Source of the DNA: Methylobacterium iners
GTDB taxonomy: Bacteria; Pseudomonadota; Alphaproteobacteria; Rhizobiales; Beijerinckiaceae
Assembly (NCBI RefSeq): GCF_022179305.1
Contig: NZ_BPQP01000021.1
Coordinates: 1 to 51,501 of the forward strand
DNA: 51,501 nt
Direction: 5' to 3'
Shown in pieces: positions 1 to 8,799 of this stretch. The position numbers and the translations under genes are program-made. Within the stretch, counting starts at the first letter, position 1. Each line of letters opens with the position of its first letter. The notes under the pieces were generated by a model that saw only the letters and a program-made list of their open reading frames with translations, did no database searches and was not told the origin of the DNA.

Positions 1-23
1 CCGTCTACTCCGGCGTGCGCTAG
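1..23 (+). CDS. C-terminal end of an unidentified upstream gene (partial)
   Basis: One frame entering the window reads Val-Tyr-Ser-Gly-Val-Arg and then TAG at 21-23. A strong hairpin follows at 84-110. This fits the tail of a rightward gene whose body lies outside the window, but six codons do not allow identification and chance is possible. Confidence 0.35.
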
Positions 24-83
24 GCCCGGCCAGTCGATCGCCACGGCATCCTGCCGTACCTGCGCCTTCGCCCTTGCCTTCTT

Positions 84-110
84 CCCCGTCATCCCGCAGG
101 GCTGACGGGG
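84..110. terminator. Terminator-like hairpin
   Basis: The arms CCCCGTCA (84-91) and TGACGGGG (103-110) are perfectly complementary. An inner CCC/GGG pair closes a GCA loop. No T-tract follows on the plus strand. It lies 60 bp after the stop at 21-23 and 120 bp before the next gene, so it probably ends the upstream transcript. Confidence 0.5.
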
Positions 111-229
111 TCGCCGCCGGGTTCCGGGAACGCGTCCTTGCATCCGCCCGATTGTCGGCCGAAACATCCGCGGGCGTCGCGGGAATGATGTGATCGCCGA
201 GGGGGTTGCCGGGGCGTGAGACGGGCGGA

Positions 230-1351
230 ATGAGGATCGGACGTATCGGCCCGCTGATCCGGCTCGCGGGCTGCCTGGCAGGAGCCCTCAGTCTCCTCGG
301 TGCGGCTCCGGCGCGGGCCGACCTCGTGATCGGCGTCGCGGTGCCGCGCTCCGGCGCCTACGTCGCGGTGGGAGAGCAGGTGCTGCGCGGGGTCGAGGCG
401 GCGGCGCGGGACATCAACGGACGCGGCGGCATCAATGGGCAGACCGTCGTCCTCGACGTTCAGGACGACGCCTGCGATTCCAACAAGGCCGTCGCCGTCG
501 CCAACCATTACGCCAACAGCAACGTGCAGCTCGTCGTCGGGCATGTCTGCTCGAACGCTTCGCTCGCCGCCTCCGAGATCTATGCCGCGAATGGCACGGT
601 GATGATCACGGCCGCCTCCGTGGCCGCAAAGCTCACGGACCGGGGCTTCCCGAACGTCTTCCGGGTCTGCGGGCGTGACGACGATCAGGCCAAGCTCTCG
701 GCCACGATCCTCGCGGAGCGGTTCCGCGACCGCAAGATCGCGATCCTCAACGATCTCAGCCCGGCCTCGCGCAACCTCGCCGCCGCGACCAAGGAGAACC
801 TCAACCGGATCGGCACCAACGAGGCGCTGTCGGTCGCCTTCGCCGCGAGCGATGCCGATGACGCGGCGCTGGCCGACCGCCTCAAAGAGGCCGGCATCCA
901 GGTCGCCTATTACGGCGGCGACGCGAAGGAGATGGGCCGCCTCGTGCGGATCTCGGCCGAGCGCGGCTTCCGACCGCAGTGGTTCGGCACCTCGGCCATC
1001 GCCACGCAGGAATTCGCGACCATCGCCGGCCCCGCCAGCAACGGCGTCCTGATGACGTTCTACCTCGATCCGCGCCGCAAGCCCGAGGCGGCCGCCGTCG
1101 TCCAGGCCTTCAAGGCGGAAGGCGTGGAGCCCGAAGGCTCGACGATCTACGGCTACGCCGCGCTCCAGGCGCTGGCCGAGGCCGGCAATTTCGCCCGCAG
1201 CACGGATTCGCGTCGCATCGCGGAGACGCTGCACGCCGAGCGCTTCGCCCTCGTGCTCGGCCCGGTCGGCTTCGATGCCAAGGGCGACGTCACCGCTCAG
1301 GGCTACGTGCTCTATGTCTGGAAGGACGGCGCCTTCACCTACGCGAATTGA
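230..1351 (+). CDS. LivK-like ABC transporter substrate-binding protein
   Basis: A 373-residue periplasmic binding protein of the branched-chain amino acid (Peripla_BP_6) type. The N-terminus has Arg residues and then a hydrophobic Leu/Ala stretch ending in APARA before DLVIGVAVPRSG, a Sec signal peptide with a probable cut after Ala. The mature start, the segment LRGVEAAARDINGRGGINGQ and VVGHVCSNAS are typical of LivK-fold proteins, which bind amino acids, amides or other small polar ligands. I chose the ATG at 230 because the signal peptide begins there. A TTG at 206 would add eight residues without a clear ribosome site. No permease or ATPase genes lie next to it, so the ligand and partners are unknown. 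Confidence 0.85.
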   Translation: MRIGRIGPLIRLAGCLAGALSLLGAAPARADLVIGVAVPRSGAYVAVGEQVLRGVEAAARDINGRGGINGQTVVLDVQDDACDSNKAVAVANHYANSNVQLVVGHVCSNASLAASEIYAANGTVMITAASVAAKLTDRGFPNVFRVCGRDDDQAKLSATILAERFRDRKIAILNDLSPASRNLAAATKENLNRIGTNEALSVAFAASDADDAALADRLKEAGIQVAYYGGDAKEMGRLVRISAERGFRPQWFGTSAIATQEFATIAGPASNGVLMTFYLDPRRKPEAAAVVQAFKAEGVEPEGSTIYGYAALQALAEAGNFARSTDSRRIAETLHAERFALVLGPVGFDAKGDVTAQGYVLYVWKDGAFTYAN

Positions 1352-1444
1352 CGAGCGCCGCCCCGACGCGCCGCTTGGATCGTTTTGCGGCGCTCCCTCG
1401 TTCGTGAACGACGGTTCCTCGGGACGGCAGGGCAGCGAGACTTC

Positions 1445-2551
<1,107 letters not shown>

Positions 2552-2560
2552 TCGTCCAAG

Positions 2561-2586
2561 AAAAAAGGCCGCTCTCGCGAGCGGCC
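2561..2586. terminator. Hairpin terminator with A-tract
   Basis: Arms GGCCGCTC (2567-2574) and GAGCGGCC (2579-2586) form a perfect 8-bp stem with a TCGC loop, preceded by six A (2561-2566). Read on the minus strand it is a canonical stem plus U-tract. On the plus strand, 15 bp after the DctP stop, it has the stem but no T-tract. It probably stops DctP transcription and blocks antisense transcription. Confidence 0.6.
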
Positions 2587-2964
2587 CGAAGTCTAGGGAG
2601 GAAACGCCCAAGGAGGGCAGCAGGAGCGCGACGCCATCGCGTTCCCGCAATGCACAATCTGCGCGCCTCACTGGAAATTGCAAGGGAGTGGGACAGGAGG
2701 CCTGTCGCTTTTTGTGCGCTCGCGCACCTTCGCGCTCGCTATGTATCCAAAATGTCGCACGCTCGGGACCAGCAGTAATCCCGCGCGCCGATGGCTCGCC
2801 GTCTCAGGAAAACGGCCTTAACCCGTTGCCGGATCGAAGTTTCCGCATCGCCGACGACTTGCGCCCTCCTGCCGAAAGACAGGGCCGGGTTGCGGCGAGA
2901 GGTCCCCGGCGAAGTTCCGGTGGACGCTCTAGCTTGAGCGAAAGCCATGGAAGGTAGTTGCGGG
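2587..2964. other. Intergenic region upstream of the photolyase gene
   Basis: I see no gene here. The short frames are not supported by start sites or recognisable products. The only structure found is a small inverted repeat, GTGCGC-TC-GCGCAC, at 2714-2727. The photolyase promoter must lie here but I cannot place it with confidence. Confidence 0.5.
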
Positions 2965-4353
2965 ATGGCGAAGCAGTCGGGGCGAATCCGTGTTCTTGAC
3001 GAGCGCGAGCCGCGCGAGGGCGCGCGCTACGTCCTCTATCTCATGCAGCAATCGAACCGCGTCGGCCTGAACCCGGCCCTCGAATACGCGGTCGCGGAGG
3101 CGAATCGCCTAGGCCTGCCGGTGGTCGCCTGCTTCGGCCTGCTCGACGGCGCCAACGGCTTTCCCGAGGCGAATGCCCGGCACTACGCCTTCCTCCTCCA
3201 GGGCCTCGCCGACGCCGCTCAGGGCCTGAGGGAGCGCGGCATCGCCTTCGTGATGCGCCGGGCCTCGCCGGCGGCGGTCGCGGTGGCGCTGGCCCGGGAG
3301 GCCGCCCTCCTCGTCCTCGACCGCGGCTACCTCTCGATCCAGAAGCGCTGGTACGCGGAGATCGCCGAGGGCGCCGAGACGCGGCTCGTCCAGGTCGAGG
3401 GCGACGTGGTCGTGCCCGTCGAGACGGCCTCCACGAAGCACGAATTCGCCGCCCGCACCCTGCGCCCGAAGCTCGGGCGCCTGATGGACGACTACATCGC
3501 CGCCCTCGACCCGGAGCCGGTGCGGCACCGGGCGGATGCTCTCGACCTGCGCAGCGAGATTGAGATCGGCGACCCCGACCGCGTGCTGGCCGGCATGAGC
3601 CTCGACCGCACGGTCCCGCCCGTCAGGCGCTTCAAGGGCGGCGAGACCGAGGCTCGCCGGCGGCTCGCCGAATACCTCGCCGGCCCCTTCAAGGCCTACG
3701 GCACGGACCGCAACAGGCCCGAGGCGGGGGCCGCCTCGCACATGAGCCCCTACCTGCATTTCGGTCAGATCTCCCCCGTCGAGATCGCGCTGCGCGTGCG
3801 GGCGGCGAGGGTCGGCGGACCGGAGGACAAGGCCTCCTATCTGGAGGAGCTGGTGGTCCGGCGCGAGCTGGCGATGAACCACGTCCACTACACGCACGAC
3901 TACGATACCTACGCGGGCGCGGTGCCGGACTGGGCGCGCAAGGCGCTGGCGGAGCACGCCGAGGACCCCCGCCCCTACCTCTACACCGAGGAGGAACTCG
4001 CCGAGGGGCGCACCCACGATCCCTACTGGAACGCGGCCCAGGCCGAGATGCGGGTGACGGGCTACATGCACAACCACCTGCGCATGTACTGGGGCAAGAA
4101 GATCCTCGAATGGTCGCCGACGCCGGAGGAGGGCTTCGCCCGCAACCTGCGGATCAACAACCGCTACTTCCTCGACGGGCGCGACCCCAATTCCTTCACC
4201 AACGTCGCCTGGGTCTACGGCCTTCACGACCGGCCCTGGGCGCGGCGCCCCGTCTTCGGCACCGTGCGCTACCAGAGCGAGAACTCGCTGCGGAAGATCG
4301 ACGCGAAGGCCTATCTCAAGGCGGTCGAGAAGCTCTGCGCGGCGGAGGCCTGA
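2965..4353 (+). CDS. phr: Class II CPD deoxyribodipyrimidine photolyase
   Basis: A 462-residue light-driven DNA repair enzyme that splits cyclobutane pyrimidine dimers with FAD. The class II (not class I) character shows in YVLYLMQQSNRVGLNPALEY near the N-terminus, in VVDR/VLDRGYL and VEGDVVVPVE, in the FAD region RRELAMNHVHYTHDYDTY, and in GYMHNHLRMYWGKKILEW with the Trp/Tyr electron path. Length fits the family (about 450-480). The ATG at 2965 has GGAAGG ten bases upstream. An in-frame ATG at 2947 would add six residues. Its 3' end overlaps the convergent cysG by 43 bp. Confidence 0.93.
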   Translation: MAKQSGRIRVLDEREPREGARYVLYLMQQSNRVGLNPALEYAVAEANRLGLPVVACFGLLDGANGFPEANARHYAFLLQGLADAAQGLRERGIAFVMRRASPAAVAVALAREAALLVLDRGYLSIQKRWYAEIAEGAETRLVQVEGDVVVPVETASTKHEFAARTLRPKLGRLMDDYIAALDPEPVRHRADALDLRSEIEIGDPDRVLAGMSLDRTVPPVRRFKGGETEARRRLAEYLAGPFKAYGTDRNRPEAGAASHMSPYLHFGQISPVEIALRVRAARVGGPEDKASYLEELVVRRELAMNHVHYTHDYDTYAGAVPDWARKALAEHAEDPRPYLYTEEELAEGRTHDPYWNAAQAEMRVTGYMHNHLRMYWGKKILEWSPTPEEGFARNLRINNRYFLDGRDPNSFTNVAWVYGLHDRPWARRPVFGTVRYQSENSLRKIDAKAYLKAVEKLCAAEA

Positions 4354-5783
4354 TCGGCGGCGATCGCGGTCGCGCCGAGCCGCAGGGCCTCGCCCACCAT
4401 CAGGATCGCCGGCCCTTCGAGACCTGCCGCCTCGATCCGGTCGGCGAGGTCGGCGGCGGTGCCGATGACGACGGCCTGGTCCGGCCGCGTCGCGTTGAAG
4501 GTGACCAGCGCCGGCGTGCCGGGCGACAGGCCCTCGGCGACGGCCCGCTCGAGGAGCAGGCGCAGCGTGCGCTTGGGCATGTAGACCACGGTGGTCACGC
4601 TGGGATCGGCGAGCGCCCCCCAATTCAGGTCCTCCGGCAGCTCGCCCTTGCGGTCGTGGCCGGTGACGAACTGCAGGCGGCGCGCCGCGTCGCGGTGGGT
4701 CAGCGAGACGCCGAGCGAGGCCGCCGCGCCCTGCGCCGCGCTGACGCCGGGCACGACGCTCACGGGGATGCCGGCGAGCCGGCAGGCCTCGATCTCCTCG
4801 CCCGCCCGCCCGAAGACCAATGGATCGCCGGATTTCAGCCGGACCACCTGCTTGCCCGCCTTGGCGAGCTGCACCATCAGCGCGTTGATGTCGTCCTGGC
4901 GGCAGGAGGGGCCGTGGCCGGTCTTGCCGACCAGCATCGTCCGGGCCTCGCGCCGCGCGTAATCGAGGATGTCGGGCGCGACGAGGTCGTCGTAGAGGAT
5001 GACGTCGGCGTTGCGCAGCGCGCGCAGGGCCTTCAACGTCAGGAGCTCGGCATCGCCCGGGCCCGCGCCGACGAGGGTCACGGCGCCGCCCTTCGGCGCC
5101 GCCTCCGTCGCCCCGAGGAGCTCGGCGAGGTCGGCCTCGGTCGGGACGTGGGCGGGCTCGGCGAAGGCCCGGTCCGTGAAGCGCTCCCAGAAGGCGCGCC
5201 GCTCGGCGAATCCGTGGAAGCGCTCGCTGACCCGCTCGCGCCAGTCGCGGGCCGCGCCGACCCAGGTCTTGAAGCCGCGCGGCAGCATGCCCTCGATGCG
5301 GGCGCGGACCGTCTGCCCGAAGACGGGGGCCGCGCCCTCCGTCGAGATGCCGACGACGAGGGGCGAGCGATTGACGATGGCGCCGAACTTGACGTCGCAG
5401 AGATGCGGCCGGTCGACGGCGTTGACGATCGCCCCGGCCTCGCGCGCGGCCGCGACGAAGGCGATGCAGTCGTCCTCGTCCTCCATGGCGCCGATGGCGA
5501 AGGCGCAAGCCTGGAGGTCGGCCGGCTGCCATTGCCGTTCGTGCAGGGTGACGCTTCCCGCCGCGATGTCGGCGGGGACCGCGCGCAGTTCCTCGCTCGG
5601 TTCGGGCGCGTAGACATCGACCGCGGCGCCGGCCGCGGCGAGCAGCTTCACCTTCCAGGGCGCGCCGCCGTTCGAGCCGGCCAGCACCGCGCGCTTGCCC
5701 TGAAGGGGCACGAAGACGGGAAGCACCGCGAGCGGTTCGAGCCCGGCGGAGCGGGTTTCGCGGGGCTGGCGGGGTGTACTCAT
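4311..5783 (-). CDS. cysG: Siroheme synthase CysG (uroporphyrinogen-III methyltransferase, dehydrogenase and ferrochelatase)
   Basis: A 490-residue multifunctional enzyme making siroheme from uroporphyrinogen III. The N-terminal half is the NAD-dependent precorrin-2 dehydrogenase/ferrochelatase (GKRAVLAGSNGGAPWKVKLL and ATEAAP-type linker to about residue 225). The C-terminal half is the SAM-dependent methyltransferase (VTLVGAGPGDAELLTLKAL, KSGDPLVFGRAGEE, VVPGVSAA). Siroheme is the cofactor of the nitrite reductase encoded upstream in the same direction, so this looks like the last gene of the nitrate assimilation unit. A palindromic repeat lies in the 189-bp gap after nasA. The glycine-rich nucleotide motif is AGSNGGAP rather than the usual GGGxVA-like pattern, so the dehydrogenase/chelatase half may be altered. 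Confidence 0.92.
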   Translation of the reverse strand: MSTPRQPRETRSAGLEPLAVLPVFVPLQGKRAVLAGSNGGAPWKVKLLAAAGAAVDVYAPEPSEELRAVPADIAAGSVTLHERQWQPADLQACAFAIGAMEDEDDCIAFVAAAREAGAIVNAVDRPHLCDVKFGAIVNRSPLVVGISTEGAAPVFGQTVRARIEGMLPRGFKTWVGAARDWRERVSERFHGFAERRAFWERFTDRAFAEPAHVPTEADLAELLGATEAAPKGGAVTLVGAGPGDAELLTLKALRALRNADVILYDDLVAPDILDYARREARTMLVGKTGHGPSCRQDDINALMVQLAKAGKQVVRLKSGDPLVFGRAGEEIEACRLAGIPVSVVPGVSAAQGAAASLGVSLTHRDAARRLQFVTGHDRKGELPEDLNWGALADPSVTTVVYMPKRTLRLLLERAVAEGLSPGTPALVTFNATRPDQAVVIGTAADLADRIEAAGLEGPAILMVGEALRLGATAIAADQASAAQSFSTALR

Positions 5784-5810
5784 CGCGACGCCTTGGTCCT
5801 CAACCCCCGC

Positions 5811-5927
5811 TTGTCATTCCAGGGCGCCGTCAGGCGAGCCCGGAACCCAGAACCAGAGGTGGTTCTTCAGCTTGCCACGTCAGCAGCTCTGGGTTCCGGG
5901 CTCCGCTTCGCGGCCCCGGAATGACAA
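5811..5927. repeat. Palindromic intergenic repeat, family A, copy 1
   Basis: Outer arms TTGTCATTCC (5811) and GGAATGACAA (ending 5927) are inverted copies. Inner arms GAGCCCGGAACCCAGA and TCTGGGTTCCGGGCTC are a second inverted pair around a centre containing AGCTTGCCACGTC. The same design recurs at 28401-28557 and 35038-35187. It lies between nasA and cysG and codes for nothing recognisable. Confidence 0.8.
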
Positions 5928-5972
5928 AGGGAGGCTTCTTCAAGAAAGCACTGACTTCGGCCCAACCTGAGC

Positions 5973-8654
5973 CTACGCCGCGTCGCGCGCAAGCGCCCCG
6001 GGCAGCAGCTTGCGGATCTCAGGGATGCACGAGCCGCAATTCGTGCCGGCCTTGCAGGCGGCGCCCACCGCCTCGACGCTGGAGGCCCCCGCGGTGATCG
6101 CCGCCGTGATCACGTCGAGCCCGATCCCGTGGCAGGCGCAGATCGTCGGCCCGGCCGAGGCGGTCTCGGCCCGGCCCGACAGCAGGGCGCGCCGCGCCGC
6201 GGGCTCCAGGGTATCCGCCGCGAAATAGGCCTTGGCCTGTTCCCAGGCCGGCCGCGCCGCGCTCGGCCCCAGGGCGAGGGAGGCGACGAGGCGCTCGCCG
6301 TCGTAGGCGGCGCAGCGGTAACGGCCGCGACCGTGATCGGCGTATTCCGCGAGGTCGAGGCCCTGGAAGAGGCCGCGCATCATCAGGGCGACGGCGCGTG
6401 GCCCCTCCTGGGTCGCGAAGTGCAGCCCCGAGCCGCCCTGGATCGTGGCGCGCGCCCACCACCAGCCCTGGGGAAGGGTCCGGGCGTCCCGCGTCAGCAG
6501 GAAGCCGCGGCTGCGATAGGCCACCGGCTCGATCGCCGCAGGCGTCGCCTTCAGCTCGGGCTGGCCGGACACGGGGTCGGGCACGCCGCGCACCAGCGCG
6601 CCGACACGGGCGTCGGAGGCCGTGGCGTCGCTCCAGTGGAAGGCGGCGAAGAGGGTGCCGGGCCGGACGCTCTCCGTCACCATCGCCTCGAGCACGGCCG
6701 ATCCGGCTTCGGTCGAGACCCGGGCGAGGTCGCCGTTGGCGATTGCGAGGGACGCCGCGTCGTCCGGGTGGATCTCGACGAAGGGCACGGCGCGGTGGGC
6801 CGAGAGCCGCTGGCTCTTCCCCGTGCGCGTCATCGTGTGCCAGTGGTCCCGCACCCGGCCCGTATTCAACACGAAGGGCCGCGCCTCGGTCACCGTGGTG
6901 GCGAGCGCCGGCGCCTGCACGGCGACGAAGCGCGCGCGCCCGTCGAAGGTGTAGAAGCGCCCGTCCGCGAACAGCCGCGCCCGGCCCTCCCGCGAGCGGG
7001 CCCGCGGCATCGGCCATTGCAGGGGCGGGGCCGCGGCGTAGTCCCGGTCCGAGATGTCGCGCACCCCGCCGAGGTCGAAGTCGCGGCTGCCGCCGTTCTC
7101 GAAGGCCGAGAGGGCGGCGTGCTCACGGAAGATCGCGGCGCTCCCCTCGAAGGCGAAGGCTCCCCCGAAGCCGAGCCGGCGGCCGACATCGCTCAGCACC
7201 GCCCAATCGGCCCGGGCCTCGCCGGGGGCTTCGAGGAAGCAGCGCTGGCGGGAGATGCGGCGCTCGGAATTCGTCACGGTGCCGTCCTTCTCGCCCCAGG
7301 CCAGCGCCGGCAGCAGCACGGTCGTCCGGCCTGCGGCCCTGGCGGTGTCGCTGTCGGCGACCGCCTCCGAGACCACGTAGAGATCGAGCTTGGCGATCGC
7401 CGCGCGCACGATGTCGGCCCGCGGCATCGAGACGATGGGGTTCGTGCCCATCACCCAGAGCGCCTTGATCCGGCCCGCACGAACCGCCTCGAACAGGGCC
7501 ACCGCCTTCAGGCCCTCGCCGGTGACGATCCGCGGCGCGTCCCAGAAGCGGCGGACCCGGTCTACCTCCTCCGGCGCGAAGTGCATGTGGGCGGCCAGCA
7601 TGTTGGCCAAGCCCCCGACCTCGCGCCCGCCCATGGCGTTGGGCTGGCCGGTGAGCGAGAACGGCCCCGCGCCGGCCTTCCCGATCCGCCCGGTGGCGAG
7701 GTGGCAGTTGATGATGGCATTGGCCTTGTCGGTGCCCTGCGCCGACTGGTTCACCCCCTGCGAGAAGGCCGTGACGGTCCGCGCCGTCCCAGCGAACAGC
7801 GCGAAGAAGGCGGCGACATCCGCCTCGGCGAGGCCGGTGGCCCGCGCCGTCGCCGCGACGTCCGGGGCTATGGTTCGCGCGCGGTCGAGCGCCGCGTCGA
7901 AGCCGGCGGTGTGCGCCTCAACGAATCCGGCATCGAGCGCGCCCAGGTCGGCGAGATGGACGAGGAGGCCGGAGAACAGGGCCGTGTCGGTGCCGGGCTG
8001 CAGCCCGAGGAAGAGGTCGGCCTCCTCGCCCGTCTGGGTGCGCCGGGGATCGACGACGACGAGCTTCGTCCCGCGCCTGGCCCGCGCGTCGACCATGCGC
8101 CGGAACAGGATCGGGTGGCACCAGGCCGTGTTCGAGCCGACGAGCACGATGAGGTCGGCCTCGTCGAGGTCCTCGTAGCAGCCCGGCACGGTGTCGGAGC
8201 CGAAGGCGCGGCGATGCGCGGCGACGGCCGAGGACATGCACAGCCGCGAATTGGTGTCGACATTGGGCGTGCCGATGAAGCCTTTGCTGAGCTTGTTGGC
8301 GACGTAGTAATCCTCGGTGAGGAGCTGGCCCGAGAGGTAGAAGGCGATCGAGTCCGGGCCGTGCTCGGCGGCGATCCGCGCCAGGCCCCCAGCGACGGTG
8401 TCGAGCGCGTCGTCCCAACTGGCCCGGGCGCCGTCGATGGCGGGGTGAAGCAGCCGGCCGTCGAGGGACAGCGTCTCGCCCAGCGCCGATCCCTTGGAGC
8501 AGAGCCGCCCGAAATTGGCGGGATGCTCGGGGTCGCCGACGATCGCCGCCCCGCCCTGCCCGTCCGGCGTCGCGAGCACGCCGCACCCGACCCCGCAATA
8601 GGGGCAGGTCGTCTTCACGACGGTCGGAGCGGGTTCGGGCACGTGCACGGTCAT
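5973..8654 (-). CDS. nasA: Assimilatory nitrate reductase catalytic subunit (molybdopterin, NasA type)
   Basis: An 893-residue cytoplasmic enzyme reducing nitrate to nitrite. The N-terminal [4Fe-4S] motif is visible as C17, C20, C24 and C52 (CPYCGVGCGV ... RLCSKG). The molybdopterin oxidoreductase domain follows, with the molydopterin dinucleotide-binding domain after about residue 600 (LNTGRVRDHWHTMTRTGK). The C-terminus has a BFD-like [2Fe-2S] domain with C839, C841, C873 and C876 (CACHG ... CGSC), as in NasA/NasC enzymes. There is no Tat signal, consistent with assimilation. The ATG at 8654 has AGGA eight bases upstream. The frame stays open further 5' only through a palindromic repeat. 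It is part of the leftward nas operon. Confidence 0.95.
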   Translation of the reverse strand: MTVHVPEPAPTVVKTTCPYCGVGCGVLATPDGQGGAAIVGDPEHPANFGRLCSKGSALGETLSLDGRLLHPAIDGARASWDDALDTVAGGLARIAAEHGPDSIAFYLSGQLLTEDYYVANKLSKGFIGTPNVDTNSRLCMSSAVAAHRRAFGSDTVPGCYEDLDEADLIVLVGSNTAWCHPILFRRMVDARARRGTKLVVVDPRRTQTGEEADLFLGLQPGTDTALFSGLLVHLADLGALDAGFVEAHTAGFDAALDRARTIAPDVAATARATGLAEADVAAFFALFAGTARTVTAFSQGVNQSAQGTDKANAIINCHLATGRIGKAGAGPFSLTGQPNAMGGREVGGLANMLAAHMHFAPEEVDRVRRFWDAPRIVTGEGLKAVALFEAVRAGRIKALWVMGTNPIVSMPRADIVRAAIAKLDLYVVSEAVADSDTARAAGRTTVLLPALAWGEKDGTVTNSERRISRQRCFLEAPGEARADWAVLSDVGRRLGFGGAFAFEGSAAIFREHAALSAFENGGSRDFDLGGVRDISDRDYAAAPPLQWPMPRARSREGRARLFADGRFYTFDGRARFVAVQAPALATTVTEARPFVLNTGRVRDHWHTMTRTGKSQRLSAHRAVPFVEIHPDDAASLAIANGDLARVSTEAGSAVLEAMVTESVRPGTLFAAFHWSDATASDARVGALVRGVPDPVSGQPELKATPAAIEPVAYRSRGFLLTRDARTLPQGWWWARATIQGGSGLHFATQEGPRAVALMMRGLFQGLDLAEYADHGRGRYRCAAYDGERLVASLALGPSAARPAWEQAKAYFAADTLEPAARRALLSGRAETASAGPTICACHGIGLDVITAAITAGASSVEAVGAACKAGTNCGSCIPEIRKLLPGALARDAA

Positions 8655-8681
8655 GGCGCGGTCCTGGGGGATGGTGCGGGA

Positions 8682-8786
8682 TTCCCCTCCCTCTGTGGGG
8701 AGGGGTCGGGGGTGGCTGGGTGACCCTGTGTCGAGGCCAGCGGAACCACCCCCACCTCCAACTCCTCCCCACAAGGGGGAGGAGAG
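8682..8786. repeat. Palindromic intergenic repeat, family B, copy 1
   Basis: A GC-rich element with inverted arms (CCCCTCCCTCTGTGGGGAGG on the left, CTCCTCCCCACAAGGGGGAG on the right) around a centre GGTGGCTGGG ... AGCGGAACCACC. A second copy is at 26404-26516. It fills the 145-bp gap between the CysJ-like gene and nasA inside the nitrate operon. Confidence 0.8.
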
Positions 8787-8799
8787 CCGCGTTGCGTCC

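Noticed and set aside
2688-2957. Possible 89-residue gene before the photolyase
   Set aside because: It crosses into the photolyase start, has weak initiation signals and unremarkable composition.
5811-5927. CRISPR-like or insertion-sequence origin for the family A repeats
   Set aside because: Copies are single, far apart, palindromic and without regular spacers or transposase, so they are neither CRISPR nor a complete IS.
6129-8723. 864-codon open frame on the plus strand
   Set aside because: It is a shadow of nasA. Its composition is Arg/Gly/Ala/Asp-rich without domain landmarks.
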